This document shows positions 20,382-30,200 of a stretch of 64,000 bases of DNA, in pieces; the first letter of the stretch is position 1; each line of letters begins with the position of its first letter. The stretch is from contig NZ_JXSK01000005.1 of NCBI RefSeq assembly GCF_001083805.1, forward strand, positions 124,001 to 188,000, read 5' to 3'. A model generated the notes under the pieces. That model saw only the letters and a program-made list of their open reading frames with translations, searched no databases and was not told where the DNA came from. A program made the translations under genes and the position numbers. The stretch comes from Photorhabdus luminescens subsp. luminescens (lineage in GTDB: Bacteria; Pseudomonadota; Gammaproteobacteria; Enterobacterales; Enterobacteriaceae).

Positions 20382-21119
20382 ATGTTTGAGTTATTTGTTA
20401 CAGAACAGTTGCTTGCTCCCCAATATCTGGGGTGGCTTTGGCAAGGTTTCCTGATTACGCTGTGGATATCCGCTTGTACCGTTGTAGCTTCCACCTTGCT
20501 AGGGTTTGTACTGGCGGCTGCCCGTGACAGCCAATTGAAAATTCTCCGTTGGACGGTAACCGCTTACACCACGCTATTTCGCAATACGCCTTTGCTGGTG
20601 CAACTGTTTTTCTGGTATTTCGCCTCAGGGCAGATACTACCGCAAGAAGTGATGCTTTGGCTGAATACGCCTCATGAAATCAATCTGTTAGGTCTACCGT
20701 TGGCTTGGCCTTCATTCGAATTCCTGGCTGGATTTATTGGTTTAACCCTCTATTCAGCGCCATTCGTAGCGGAAGAGCTACGTGCTGGTATCCGTGGTAT
20801 AGGGCGTGGACAAAAATATGCCGCTCATGCACTGGGACTCACCGGCTGGCAGGCAATGCGTTATGTGGTATTGCCACAAGCGTTAAAGATCGCAACGCCT
20901 CCATTGCTAGGACAATATATGAATATTGTGAAAAACTCGTCACTGACAATGGCAATTGGCGTGGCTGAGTTGTCATATGCTTCCCGTCAAGTAGAAACCG
21001 AAACATTGAAAACTTTTGAAGCATTCGGTGTTGCAACGGTGCTGTATATCGCCACCATTGCCGTCATGGAAGGTTGGGGGCAATGGCGTCAACAACAAGC
21101 TATAACGAGAGGACATTAA
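20382..21119 (+). CDS. amino-acid ABC transporter permease, subunit 1
   Basis: This 245-aa permease of the His/Glu/Gln (HisM) family has about five membrane segments, the family entry motif GFLITLWISACTVVAST, TLFRNTPLLVQLFF in loop 1, and an EAA loop (GQKYAAHALGLTGWQAMRYVVLPQALK). It forms the inner-membrane channel with the next gene, which starts 1 nt after its stop. ATG at 20382 follows a modest TCGTAAGA leader. Nothing suggests damage. Confidence 0.9.
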   Translation: MFELFVTEQLLAPQYLGWLWQGFLITLWISACTVVASTLLGFVLAAARDSQLKILRWTVTAYTTLFRNTPLLVQLFFWYFASGQILPQEVMLWLNTPHEINLLGLPLAWPSFEFLAGFIGLTLYSAPFVAEELRAGIRGIGRGQKYAAHALGLTGWQAMRYVVLPQALKIATPPLLGQYMNIVKNSSLTMAIGVAELSYASRQVETETLKTFEAFGVATVLYIATIAVMEGWGQWRQQQAITRGH

Positions 21120-21120
21120 A

Positions 21121-21864
21121 ATGGATTTTTCAGTCATTGCAGAAAACTGGCGCTATCTACTATTAGGTACATTTCCTGATGGTCCTCTTGAAGGGGCGGC
21201 GTTGACGTTGATGATTAGCCTGATAGCCGGGGCGATTTCTATTGTATTAGGTACGGTCGCAGGTATTGCTTTGGCAATGCTGAAAGGCTTCTGGGTTAAC
21301 CTGTTAGCCGCAGTATTGGGCTTTTTCCGGGCAATTCCCGTCATTATGCTGATTTTTTGGACTTACTTCCTGTTGCCAGTGATGCTTGGTATGGAAATTC
21401 CAGAAATTACCACCGTAGTTTGCGCTCTGGCGTTGATCACATCGGCTTACTTGGCTCATGGAGTGAAAGCGGGGATTATTGCGATTGGCGCTGGTCAGTG
21501 GCAAGCAGGGCTATCATTAGGTTTTAACCGTTGGCAGGTACTTTGGTACATTGTTTTACCACAAGCGTTGCGTATGATGGTACCTTCCTTTATCAACCAG
21601 TGGATTGCGCTGATAAAAGATACCTCTTTGGCTTATATCGTTGGTGTGGCGGAACTGTCATTTCTGGCGACTCAGGTTAATAACCGCAGCATGGTTTACC
21701 CGACAGAAGTTTTTTTATTTGTCGCGTTAATTTATTTCGTGATGTGTTTGGCGCTGGAATTGGCAGCAAACTATCTTGTTCGCCGCTTCACTCTACAGCG
21801 TAGAAAAATATCTCTTTTCCGTTTCTGGCGGAAAGAAAAATTAGTGTTGGCTCCCCAATATTAG
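21121..21864 (+). CDS. amino-acid ABC transporter permease, subunit 2
   Basis: This 247-aa second permease is of the same family, with FFRAIPVIMLIFWTYFLLPV and an EAA loop (GAGQWQAGLSLGFNRWQVLWY). About five membrane segments and a basic cytoplasmic C-terminus are visible. It ends the operon: a strong terminator follows within 30-60 nt and no ATP-binding subunit is present, so the transporter must borrow an ATPase encoded elsewhere, or the ATPase gene was lost when the neighbouring island formed. Confidence 0.9.
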   Translation: MDFSVIAENWRYLLLGTFPDGPLEGAALTLMISLIAGAISIVLGTVAGIALAMLKGFWVNLLAAVLGFFRAIPVIMLIFWTYFLLPVMLGMEIPEITTVVCALALITSAYLAHGVKAGIIAIGAGQWQAGLSLGFNRWQVLWYIVLPQALRMMVPSFINQWIALIKDTSLAYIVGVAELSFLATQVNNRSMVYPTEVFLFVALIYFVMCLALELAANYLVRRFTLQRRKISLFRFWRKEKLVLAPQY

Positions 21865-21892
21865 TTTTTCTCTTTACTTAATTATCTAAGGC

Positions 21893-21927
21893 ATAATCTC
21901 CCTATTTTAACGATAGGGAGATTATTA
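21893..21927 (+). terminator. terminator after the amino-acid transporter
   Basis: A perfect 12-bp stem TAATCTCCCTAT / ATAGGGAGATTA (21894-21905 and 21913-21924) with a 7-nt loop is followed by TTAATGTTAATTT. Confidence 0.8.
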
Positions 21928-22256
21928 ATGTTAATTTATTTTTCCGATTTTATATTATTGAAATATATTTTCATTCTGAAATCAAAACAATAATGAAATT
22001 ATTAAAGTAAATAAAGAGTTTTGTGAAGATAATAAAAATCCGTTGAAATAACAGAATAATCATCTTTTTAGATAATATGGCGATGATATAACTTATAAAA
22101 TATTATAATAAATGCGGCATCTTATTATTGCTTGTTAGATTTACACCTTCTGGATTTACAGAAATATTCGATATTTTAGTTGATTGTTATCGATCATGAT
22201 TAAGGCGAGGACATAAAATATAGGGTCACCCCCCGTTTTTGCAACCCTGATTTTGA

Positions 22257-22590
22257 TTAATGGTAGGTTTGCTTAAATCTATCCGGCGTCTCTATGGGCA
22301 AGGATGCCCGCACCTCAATGAGTTCTGCACCTGATGAACCTAAAAAAGTGTGGGGCTTTTTACCGATTGGCAATAAAATAACCGATTCAACACGCCTGTC
22401 ATCAAATCCCCATTTTGTTTAGCCGGTAATGGAATGCCTGGTGCCACATTAGCAGATGAAAGGAATAAAACCTTGGTGCCATAATGAATGCTGATGAGAC
22501 TACGACAACCAGAGATATCTATCCTTTCATAGATGCTCTCGGTGCAGTTAGATTTAACCAACCAAAAGTTAACGGCCAAGGGAAACATGC
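22257..22590 (-). pseudogene. frameshifted C-terminal remnant, family unknown
   Basis: On the minus strand a coding-like stretch reads SLISIHYGTKVLFLSSANVA in one frame. It appears to continue after a frameshift as VESVILLPIGKKPHTFLGSS and then IETPDRFKQTYH, ending at a TAA (22257-22259). The two halves read as one protein only across the shift. I cannot identify it. Confidence 0.35.
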
Positions 22591-22680
22591 GTTATTCCTA
22601 CATCAGAGTCAGATCAACTGATCAAAGTATAGAGAGATAAAAAGAGGCTTTATCAGCAACAAATGCAATGGAGCTAATAA

Positions 22681-22815
22681 GGCGTTCATTATTTATTGAA
22701 AACGCGAACGGCCGTATTAAACGGTGAGCTAGAGGCACAATTTGAGCGTTGGTATCCGGGAGTAAAATTGGGAGAAAAAACAAAAAACCATCTAACCGAA
22801 GTGATTACAGCATAG
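22681..22815 (+). pseudogene. short C-terminal remnant, family unknown
   Basis: The frame after a TAA at 22678 reads GVHYLLKTRTAVLNGELEAQ, then FERWYPGVKLGEKTKNHLTE and a natural TAG at 22813. It has a coding-like composition but no start. It may be a decayed phage or mobile-element gene. Confidence 0.3.
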
Positions 22816-23079
22816 AATAATACCTAACGTTTTTTATGCTCTCCTTAATCCAATTAATCATAAAAAATAAAATTAATCACTAGATTATATGATGCGAATA
22901 ATATCTTATTCAATATTTGTCTTTACAGTGAGTGTGTTATTTCATTGTGTATTACAACTTTTTTAAAATATAAAATAATCATAAATGTGGCTTTTATCAC
23001 GAAACAAATATTTTTTATTGACTTGCCAAAGTTAACATATAAGATTTTTTAATCATGAACCAAACTGAGGATTTATGTT

Positions 23080-23274
23080 TTGAGCAATCCATTTGAAAAT
23101 GAATCTCTTGATTTCTTTGTATTAATAAATGATGAAAGTCAACACTCACTATGGCCTGTATTTATTGCAGTACCTGCTGGTTGGCAAGTTATCTACGGGC
23201 CAGAAAAACGTGAGAATTGTTTGAGTTTTGTAGAGAGTAATTGGGAAGATATGAGGCTAAAAAGTTTGCAGTGA
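23080..23274 (+). CDS. MbtH-like protein of the NRPS locus
   Basis: This 64-aa protein carries all MbtH-family landmarks: MSNPFENE at the start, NDESQHSLWPVF, a VPAGWQVIYGP stretch and WEDMR with the three conserved tryptophans. MbtH-like proteins bind A domains and are often required for their activity or solubility, so this is the likely partner of the NRPSs encoded downstream. The start must be TTG at 23080: there is no in-frame ATG, the nearby ATG at 23075 closes at once, and CTGAGG lies about 10 nt upstream. In a known locus of this layout the product would be called PttA; I leave the symbol empty because I cannot compare sequences. Confidence 0.93.
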   Translation: MSNPFENESLDFFVLINDESQHSLWPVFIAVPAGWQVIYGPEKRENCLSFVESNWEDMRLKSLQ

Positions 23275-23299
23275 AATAAATTAGAAAAAGCGGGTTCGA

Positions 23300-24155
23300 C
23301 TAATAAGTGCAATTTTTCAGAATGGCGGTTAGTTACTATATTAGGCATCTTTCCCGCCATAGAAAATCTATAGTCTATAAACAACTGACCGAAGCAGGAA
23401 GATACCCGATTTCTAGTTTAAAAAGTGGGTTTTTCACAACGTTTCATTGTCAATCACTCAATCGAAACCCATAAACCATTAGCAGAGAGTTGAAAAGAAA
23501 TCAGAAAGTAAAAGAATATTGTCCGAAACAGGCCCATCTTCAGGGGCTTTCTCACCATTATTTTGCTAAGAAAGCTACAGAAGTAACCAAAGAAATAAAA
23601 AAATGGATAAAGCGGCTAATTTGGCAAGATTTGAGTCCTGAACAGGTGGTTGACTATATAAGGAAGTATGAAAGGATATCATTGCATCATGAAATCATTT
23701 ATAGATTGATTTATAAAAATAAAATGGATAGAGGTGACTTATGGCAATATTTCAGAATTGTCAGTAAACCGTATCGTAAACGGTATGGTTGTTATGAAAG
23801 AAGGGGAAAAATTAAAAACAAAGTCAGTATTAATGAACGCCCAGAAATCGTTGATAAAAAAGCATGAATTGGTGATTGGGAAGGTGATGTGATAATAGGA
23901 AAAGATAAAAAAAGTGTATTATCAACTCGGGTTGAACGTAAGACACTCTATATAATCATTATCAAACTGAACGGAAAACAAGCATCAGAAGTAACTGAAG
24001 ACACAGTGAGGGCTTTATACCCGTTAAAACAAATGGTTAAAACAATGACGTTTGATAACGGTTTAGAATTAAATAATCGTCCCCGAAAGACTCATGGTGA
24101 CAAAACCCCAAATAGACTATTTAAAGGGATACGAACTTGTTTACTCGTAGCTTAA
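23300..24155 (+). pseudogene. IS30-family transposase, decayed
   Basis: Pieces of an IS30-type transposase lie in order but in different frames. An N-terminal helix-turn-helix region reads QLTEAGRYPISSLKSGFF then TISRELKRNQKVKEYCPKQA. The middle has LSPEQVVDYIRKYERISLHH and RPEIVDKKA-stop-IGDWEGDVI-like sequence. The catalytic part reads VLSTRVERKTLYIIIIKLNG and MTFDNGLE. There the sequence jumps straight to LNNRPRKTHGDKTPNRLF, so the segment between the second Asp and the C-terminal Glu region is deleted. Stops at about 23444 and 23865 also break it. It cannot be active. It lies between the MbtH-like gene and the first NRPS. Confidence 0.85.
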
Positions 24156-24232
24156 TTATGTTGCGCTTACTATGCGAAACCACCAAACAAAAACATTATC
24201 CCTATAACATTTGTAGCTAAGGCAGACTATAT

Positions 24233-27200
24233 ATGAATAAGGATGGGTATTGTAATTTAACATCTGCGCAGTTCGGAATTTGGTCATTCAACGAAATTAT
24301 AGAAAATAAGTCAATAAATAATATAAGCGAATATTTTATAATTGATGGTGATATAAATGTTGAATATTTTTCTGAGGCGGTTAGAAAAACAGTAGAAGAA
24401 GCTGAGGCTTTACACTCTCGTTTTTATAAATTTGATAATTGTATTAAACAGAAGTTTTTTTCTATAAATAACTATAAACCAAAAATTATTGATTACAGCG
24501 ATTTTCGAGAGGAAATTGCACTCCAGAAAGCTAAAAATTTCTTAATGGCAAGAACGGAGCAATCTTTTGATATTTGTGAGAAGCTTCCATTCGAAATATT
24601 ACTAATAAAAATAGCAGAAAATAAATTTTTGTATTTCCACTGTTATCATCATATAGTTATGGATGGTTTGGGGGCATCACTCATTATTCAACGTGTCATA
24701 AGTTTATATAACGCTTCTTTTATTGATGGTTCTCCTCCCCCTTCACCATTCGGTAAATTTAAGGAACTTATTGATGGTGATATTGATTATCATAATTCTT
24801 CCAGATTTATTTGTGACCGTGATTACTGGTTAAATCTATTTGCTGATATTCCTGCTCCTGCTAGCCTAGCGAATCGAATAGCTCCTCCTTTAAGAACTAT
24901 AATACGTCATCGTGTGAGTTTGGGTTATGAATTAACTGACCTGCTGCATAAAAAATCAAAAGAAATGAATTGCACATTACCTAACTTGCTTATTGCCATA
25001 ACTTGCGTTTACTTGCATCGCATGACGGGACTTTCTGAAGTCATAGTCGGTTTACCAGTAACAGGAAGGCTTGGAAGGAAAGAACGTATTATACCAGGAC
25101 TGATGGCAAATATACTTCCAATGCGATTAATACTTTCGCCAGATTTGGATTTGAAGACGGTTTTAGCCAGAGCAGCGAGACAAATCATGACGGTCTTACG
25201 TCATCAAAAATATAGATATGAAGATCTGTGTCGTGATTTAAAAATAATTAATAGTGGTGAATCATTATATCGAATAAGTATAAACGTTGAAAGTTTTGAT
25301 AATGGTGGATATTTTCATCAAAGTAAAATACTACCTTGCAATATTGCAAATGGACCTGTTTCTGATCTCAACATTTTTTTCTTTGATTATAATAAAGAAG
25401 TTCCTTTGACCCTTGGATTTGATGCAAATAGTGAGTTGTATTCTCCAGAACAGTTGTCTGAACATACCTCTCGGATGTTAAAAGTTTTTTATGATTTGTT
25501 AACAAATCAAGATGCTACCATTGGTTCTTTGTTATTGCTAAATGACAATGAATATAGAAATTTAGAAATTATTAATAATAAAACTCTGGCATCAATCCCT
25601 TCGTTAACACTTGCTGATCGTTTTGAAGATCAAGTAAAAAAATCCCCAAATAAATCAGCTTTATATTGTGGTGATATTTCTTTAACTTACGCTCAACTTA
25701 ATGAAAGATCAAACAAGCTGGGTCATTATTTATTAAGTCAACATTTGCTCCCTAATGACACCGTAGCGTTACTATTACCTCGGACCGTTGATTTAATTGT
25801 AGCATTGTTAGCTATATCGAAGATAGGTGCAACATATATACCGTTAGATCCTGATTATCCTGAAGAACGTCTGAAATATATTATTGAAACCGCAAAACCG
25901 AAAATTGTATTGACGTCAATTAATGTTAATTTTAACTTTTGTTTAGATGCTCTTCAGATACAATTAGATGATATCAATATCTGCTTATTAGTCAATTCTC
26001 AATCAATTCACAACCCTATTAGAGTAGTCACTACTGCTAATCAAGCTGCGTATATCTTGTTTACATCAGGATCGACAGGGAATCCTAAGGGAGTAGTGAT
26101 TACACACCATTCGCTTACTAATTTTCTTTACGCAATGCAAATGTCATTGCAAATAAAACCTAGCAACCGAATACTCGCTGTTACAACGATTGGTTTTGAC
26201 ATCGCAGGTTTGGAAATATTCTTACCATTAGTTAATGGAGCTTCAATAGCGTTAGCGTCTCGTGATACTACACGAGATCCTAATCTACTGGCATCGGAAA
26301 TCGTCCGAAATAACATAACTCATTTGCAAGGCACCCCAGCTTTGTGGCAAGGATTGGTTGAGTATCAGCCGAACTCATTGAGTAACCTCACCGCAATCGT
26401 TGGTGGTGATTCGTTGCCTACGAACTTGGCTGAACGTATGGTGTCTCTAGCACATAGAGTCATTCAAGTTTATGGTCCTACTGAAACCACCATTTGGTCT
26501 ACTTTACATGAACTGACGGCAAAGTCTGTGCAGCCAAATTCTATTGGTTTACCAATACTAAATACGCAGATTTATATCCTTGATACAGCTCTTCAGCCTG
26601 TGCCTGTAGGATATCCAGGAGAACTATATATAGCTGGTGATGGATTGGCTCTCGGCTATTTAGACCTCCCTACTATGACCAGCGAGCGATTTGTCGCAAA
26701 TCCTTTTGGAACCGCTGGACAGCGTATGTATCGTACTGGCGATCTGGCTTGCTGGGGAAGTGATATGAATGTCAATTTCTTGGGGCGTGTCGATAATCAA
26801 GTAAAAATTCGTGGTTATCGAATTGAGTTGGGAGAAATTGAAAATACATTCCTGAAATCACCATTAATAAAGAATGCGCTAGTCATTGCGTACGGAAAAG
26901 AAAGTATCAGCAACAAATATTTAGTAGCCTATGTTGTTTTGCGCAAACCCAATTCTTGCTCGTCGGAAGAATTAAATAAATGGCTGAAAAAAAATCTACC
27001 TGACTATATGCTGCCGGCAGTTATTATGATAGTGGATAGTTTTCCACTGATGCCGAATGGTAAAATAGACCGCCACGCTTTGCTAGCACCGATATTCAAG
27101 TCAGGTGAGCGAGTTTTACCAGAATCATCCCAGGAAAAAATCTTATGCAAAATCTTTGAGGAGGTTTTAGGATTTGAGTCGATAGGTATTAATGATAGCT

Positions 27201-30200
27201 TCTTCAATCTTGGTGGAAATTCTCTACTAGCAATACAGTTACTTATTCGTTTACGCATTCAGTTGGATATTGAATTACCTCTAAAAGCTATTTTTGAATC
27301 TCCAACGGTTAAAGAGCTTTCCAAGGTTATAGCTGACACAGACAAAAAATATTCTCTACGAGAAAAACTGACCCCCCAGTCACGACCAAATATCTTGCCA
27401 ATGTCATTTGCCCAACAACGTCTGTGGTTACAGGGACAGATTAATGAGAGCAGTGCATATAATATGCCTATGGCATTACGCATCTATGGGGAATTGGATA
27501 CCATCGCACTTTCAGCAGCGCTGTCTGATGTAGTGAAACGGCACGAAAGTTTGCGTACTTATCTGACCTTACAGGATGATATACCATGCCAATATATTGT
27601 ATCGATGGAAGAAATCTCGTTCTCATTGCATGTTCACGAGTTGGATGAGTCTCAAATTACAAAAGAGTTAACTCAGCAGGTTGGTTATATCTTCAGGCTT
27701 GATAAAGAATTGCCTATTAAAGCTTGGTTGTATCGGATAAAACCCGAGCAGCATATATTCTTGCTATTAATCCATCACACTGCGGGAGATGGTGGTTCTA
27801 TCTCCCCCTTACTACATGATTTGGACCATTACTATCAGGCTCACTTGAAAGGAGAAAATTCTTCACTGCCGCCTTTGCCAGTGCAATATGCAGATTACAC
27901 ATTATGGCAACATATATTACTATCTGATGAGCAAAAGTCGGTAGGTTTGTATGCGAAACAAATGCATTACTGGTGTAACCAGCTAGCGTTATTACCAGAA
28001 GAGGTAACAATAGCTAGTGTGCAACCTAGGCCCACGAAGCCAAGTAGCAAAGGTGATTGCTATAAATTCTCAGTTCCTCAGGATATATATCAGGGTCTAA
28101 AACGCCTGGCTTTACAAGCGGAAGCCAGTCTGTTCATGGTTCTAAAAACGGCTCTTGCCGTGCTGCTTCATCGAATGGGGGCCGGTGATGATATATCGGT
28201 AGGCACTCCCGTTTTGGGCCGTACAGATGAAGCCCAAATGCCATTAATTGGCCTTTTTTCCAATACATTGGTATTACGTACCAACCTTTCTGGTAATCCT
28301 GATTTTGTCTCCCTGATAGCACAGGTTCGTAAAACAGTACTTGATGCTTATATGCATCAGGATTTGCCTTTTGAGCAAGTTGTCGAGTTTTTAACCCCAC
28401 ATCGTTCCGCGTCTAAGCATCCATTATTTCAAGTCATGATGGTGCTGGAAGAGGAATTTTCGTTGGACAATATCTTTTTGCCGTTACGTATTGAGCAACA
28501 GGAGTTATTAACTAAAACGGCAAAGTTCGATCTCCTGTTTGTTTTCAAAGAGGATGTACAACAAGGTCTTTTAAGAGGACATATTGAATTTGCGACTGAC
28601 CTATACGATGCGCAAACCGTTGCGGGATTTGTAGACCGCTTATTCAGTGTATTGAACATTATGACGAACAGGCCCACTGAGAAAATTAGTGAAATTTGCT
28701 TGTTAAATACGTTTGAACGTCAACAACTGCTCAAAACTTGGAACAATACGCTCGTAGAATTGCCAAACCTGTCGTTGGGTGTGCTGTTTGAACAGCAGGC
28801 TGCCCGTTCACCAAACGCTATTGCTGTTAAAGAAGGCAGCAAAACGTTAACCTATGCCCAGTTGAACATCGCGGCCAATCACCTTGCACACCGGTTACGC
28901 GAACTCACCGGGGCGGAAGCGTTTTGCGCCGGGTTGCTCATGGCGCATTCGATCGATCAGGTCATTGCCACGTTGGCGGTGATTAAGGCTGGTGCAGCCT
29001 ATCTGCCATTGCGCGCCAGTGATCCTCTGGAACGGCAGCAAATGATGCTGGATGACGCAGGTGCAGCGGTATTGATTACTGATGTCGATAACCACCTGCC
29101 AACGGCGCGCTTTGTGATACGCAACGTGGCCGATTCTGCTGGGAAACGCTGGTCAAAAATCAACCCGACAACCAACGCCGGACCCTCCAGCCTTGCTTAC
29201 ATTATGTATACCTCTGGGTCAACCGGTAAACCTAAAGGCATTGCGGTAAACCAAGAAAGCGTTATAGCACTAGCTTGCGATCGCCGCTGGTTGCCAGAAG
29301 ATCATCAGCGTGTGCTGCTGCATTCCCCTGCTGCGTTTGATGCCTCGACCTACGAGTTTTGGGTGCCGCTATTGTGCGGTGGGCAATTAGTGGTGGCGCC
29401 AAAGGGTGAGCTGGATATTGATGTGCTGGCGCAGACCATCGCCAATGAAAAAATAACCGCCCTGTGGCTAACGGCTGGCTTGTTCCGGCTGATGGCGGAA
29501 AACCACGCCTCTTCCCTGGCCAGTGTGCGCCTGTTACTCGCCGGTGGCGATGTATTGCCAAAATCCGCTATCGAAACCGTTATGCGGCGCTGCCCTGGAC
29601 TGGTAATGATGAACGGCTACGGGCCAACCGAAACCACTACCTTTGCAACAACCTATGCAATGTATAGCGTACCGGATAGCGCTTCGGTGCCTATTGGTAC
29701 GCCGTTGGACAATATGCAAGTGTATGTGCTTGATACCTACTTGCAACCCGTGCCTGTCGGCGTTTCTGGCGAGTTGTATATCGCCGGTACTGGGCTTGCG
29801 CACGGCTACCTTAACCAGCCTGGCCTGACGGCATCACACTTTATCGCCAATCCTTTCGGCAGCAGTGGCGATCGCATGTACCGTTCTGGCGACTGGGTTC
29901 GTTGGCGGCAGGAAGGGGTTCTGGAGTACCTAAACCGTGGCGATCAGCAGGTCAAAATACGTGGTTTCCGCATCGAGCTTGCCGAGATAGAAGCGACATT
30001 GCTGGAGCAGGAAGGCGTTGCCCAGGCGTTCGTGTGCATTTTCGAACCGCAAAAAGGAAATAAACAGCTGGCCGCGTATGTCATTGCCGAAAAAATCGGA
30101 CAGTGTGAACCCACATTGCTGCGACAAACGCTGAGCGCCCGGTTGCCAGATTTTATGGTGCCGGCAGTTGTGAGCGTAGTAGAGAGATTCCCGCTGACTG

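Larger units (their letters stand above)
21928..23079. other. left flank of the NRPS island: decayed, AT-rich DNA
   Basis: About 1.15 kb without an intact gene. It includes two coding-like remnants (22257-22590 minus, 22681-22815 plus) and, from 22816 to 23070, an AT-rich stretch that should carry the promoter of the mbtH-like gene. Confidence 0.5.
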
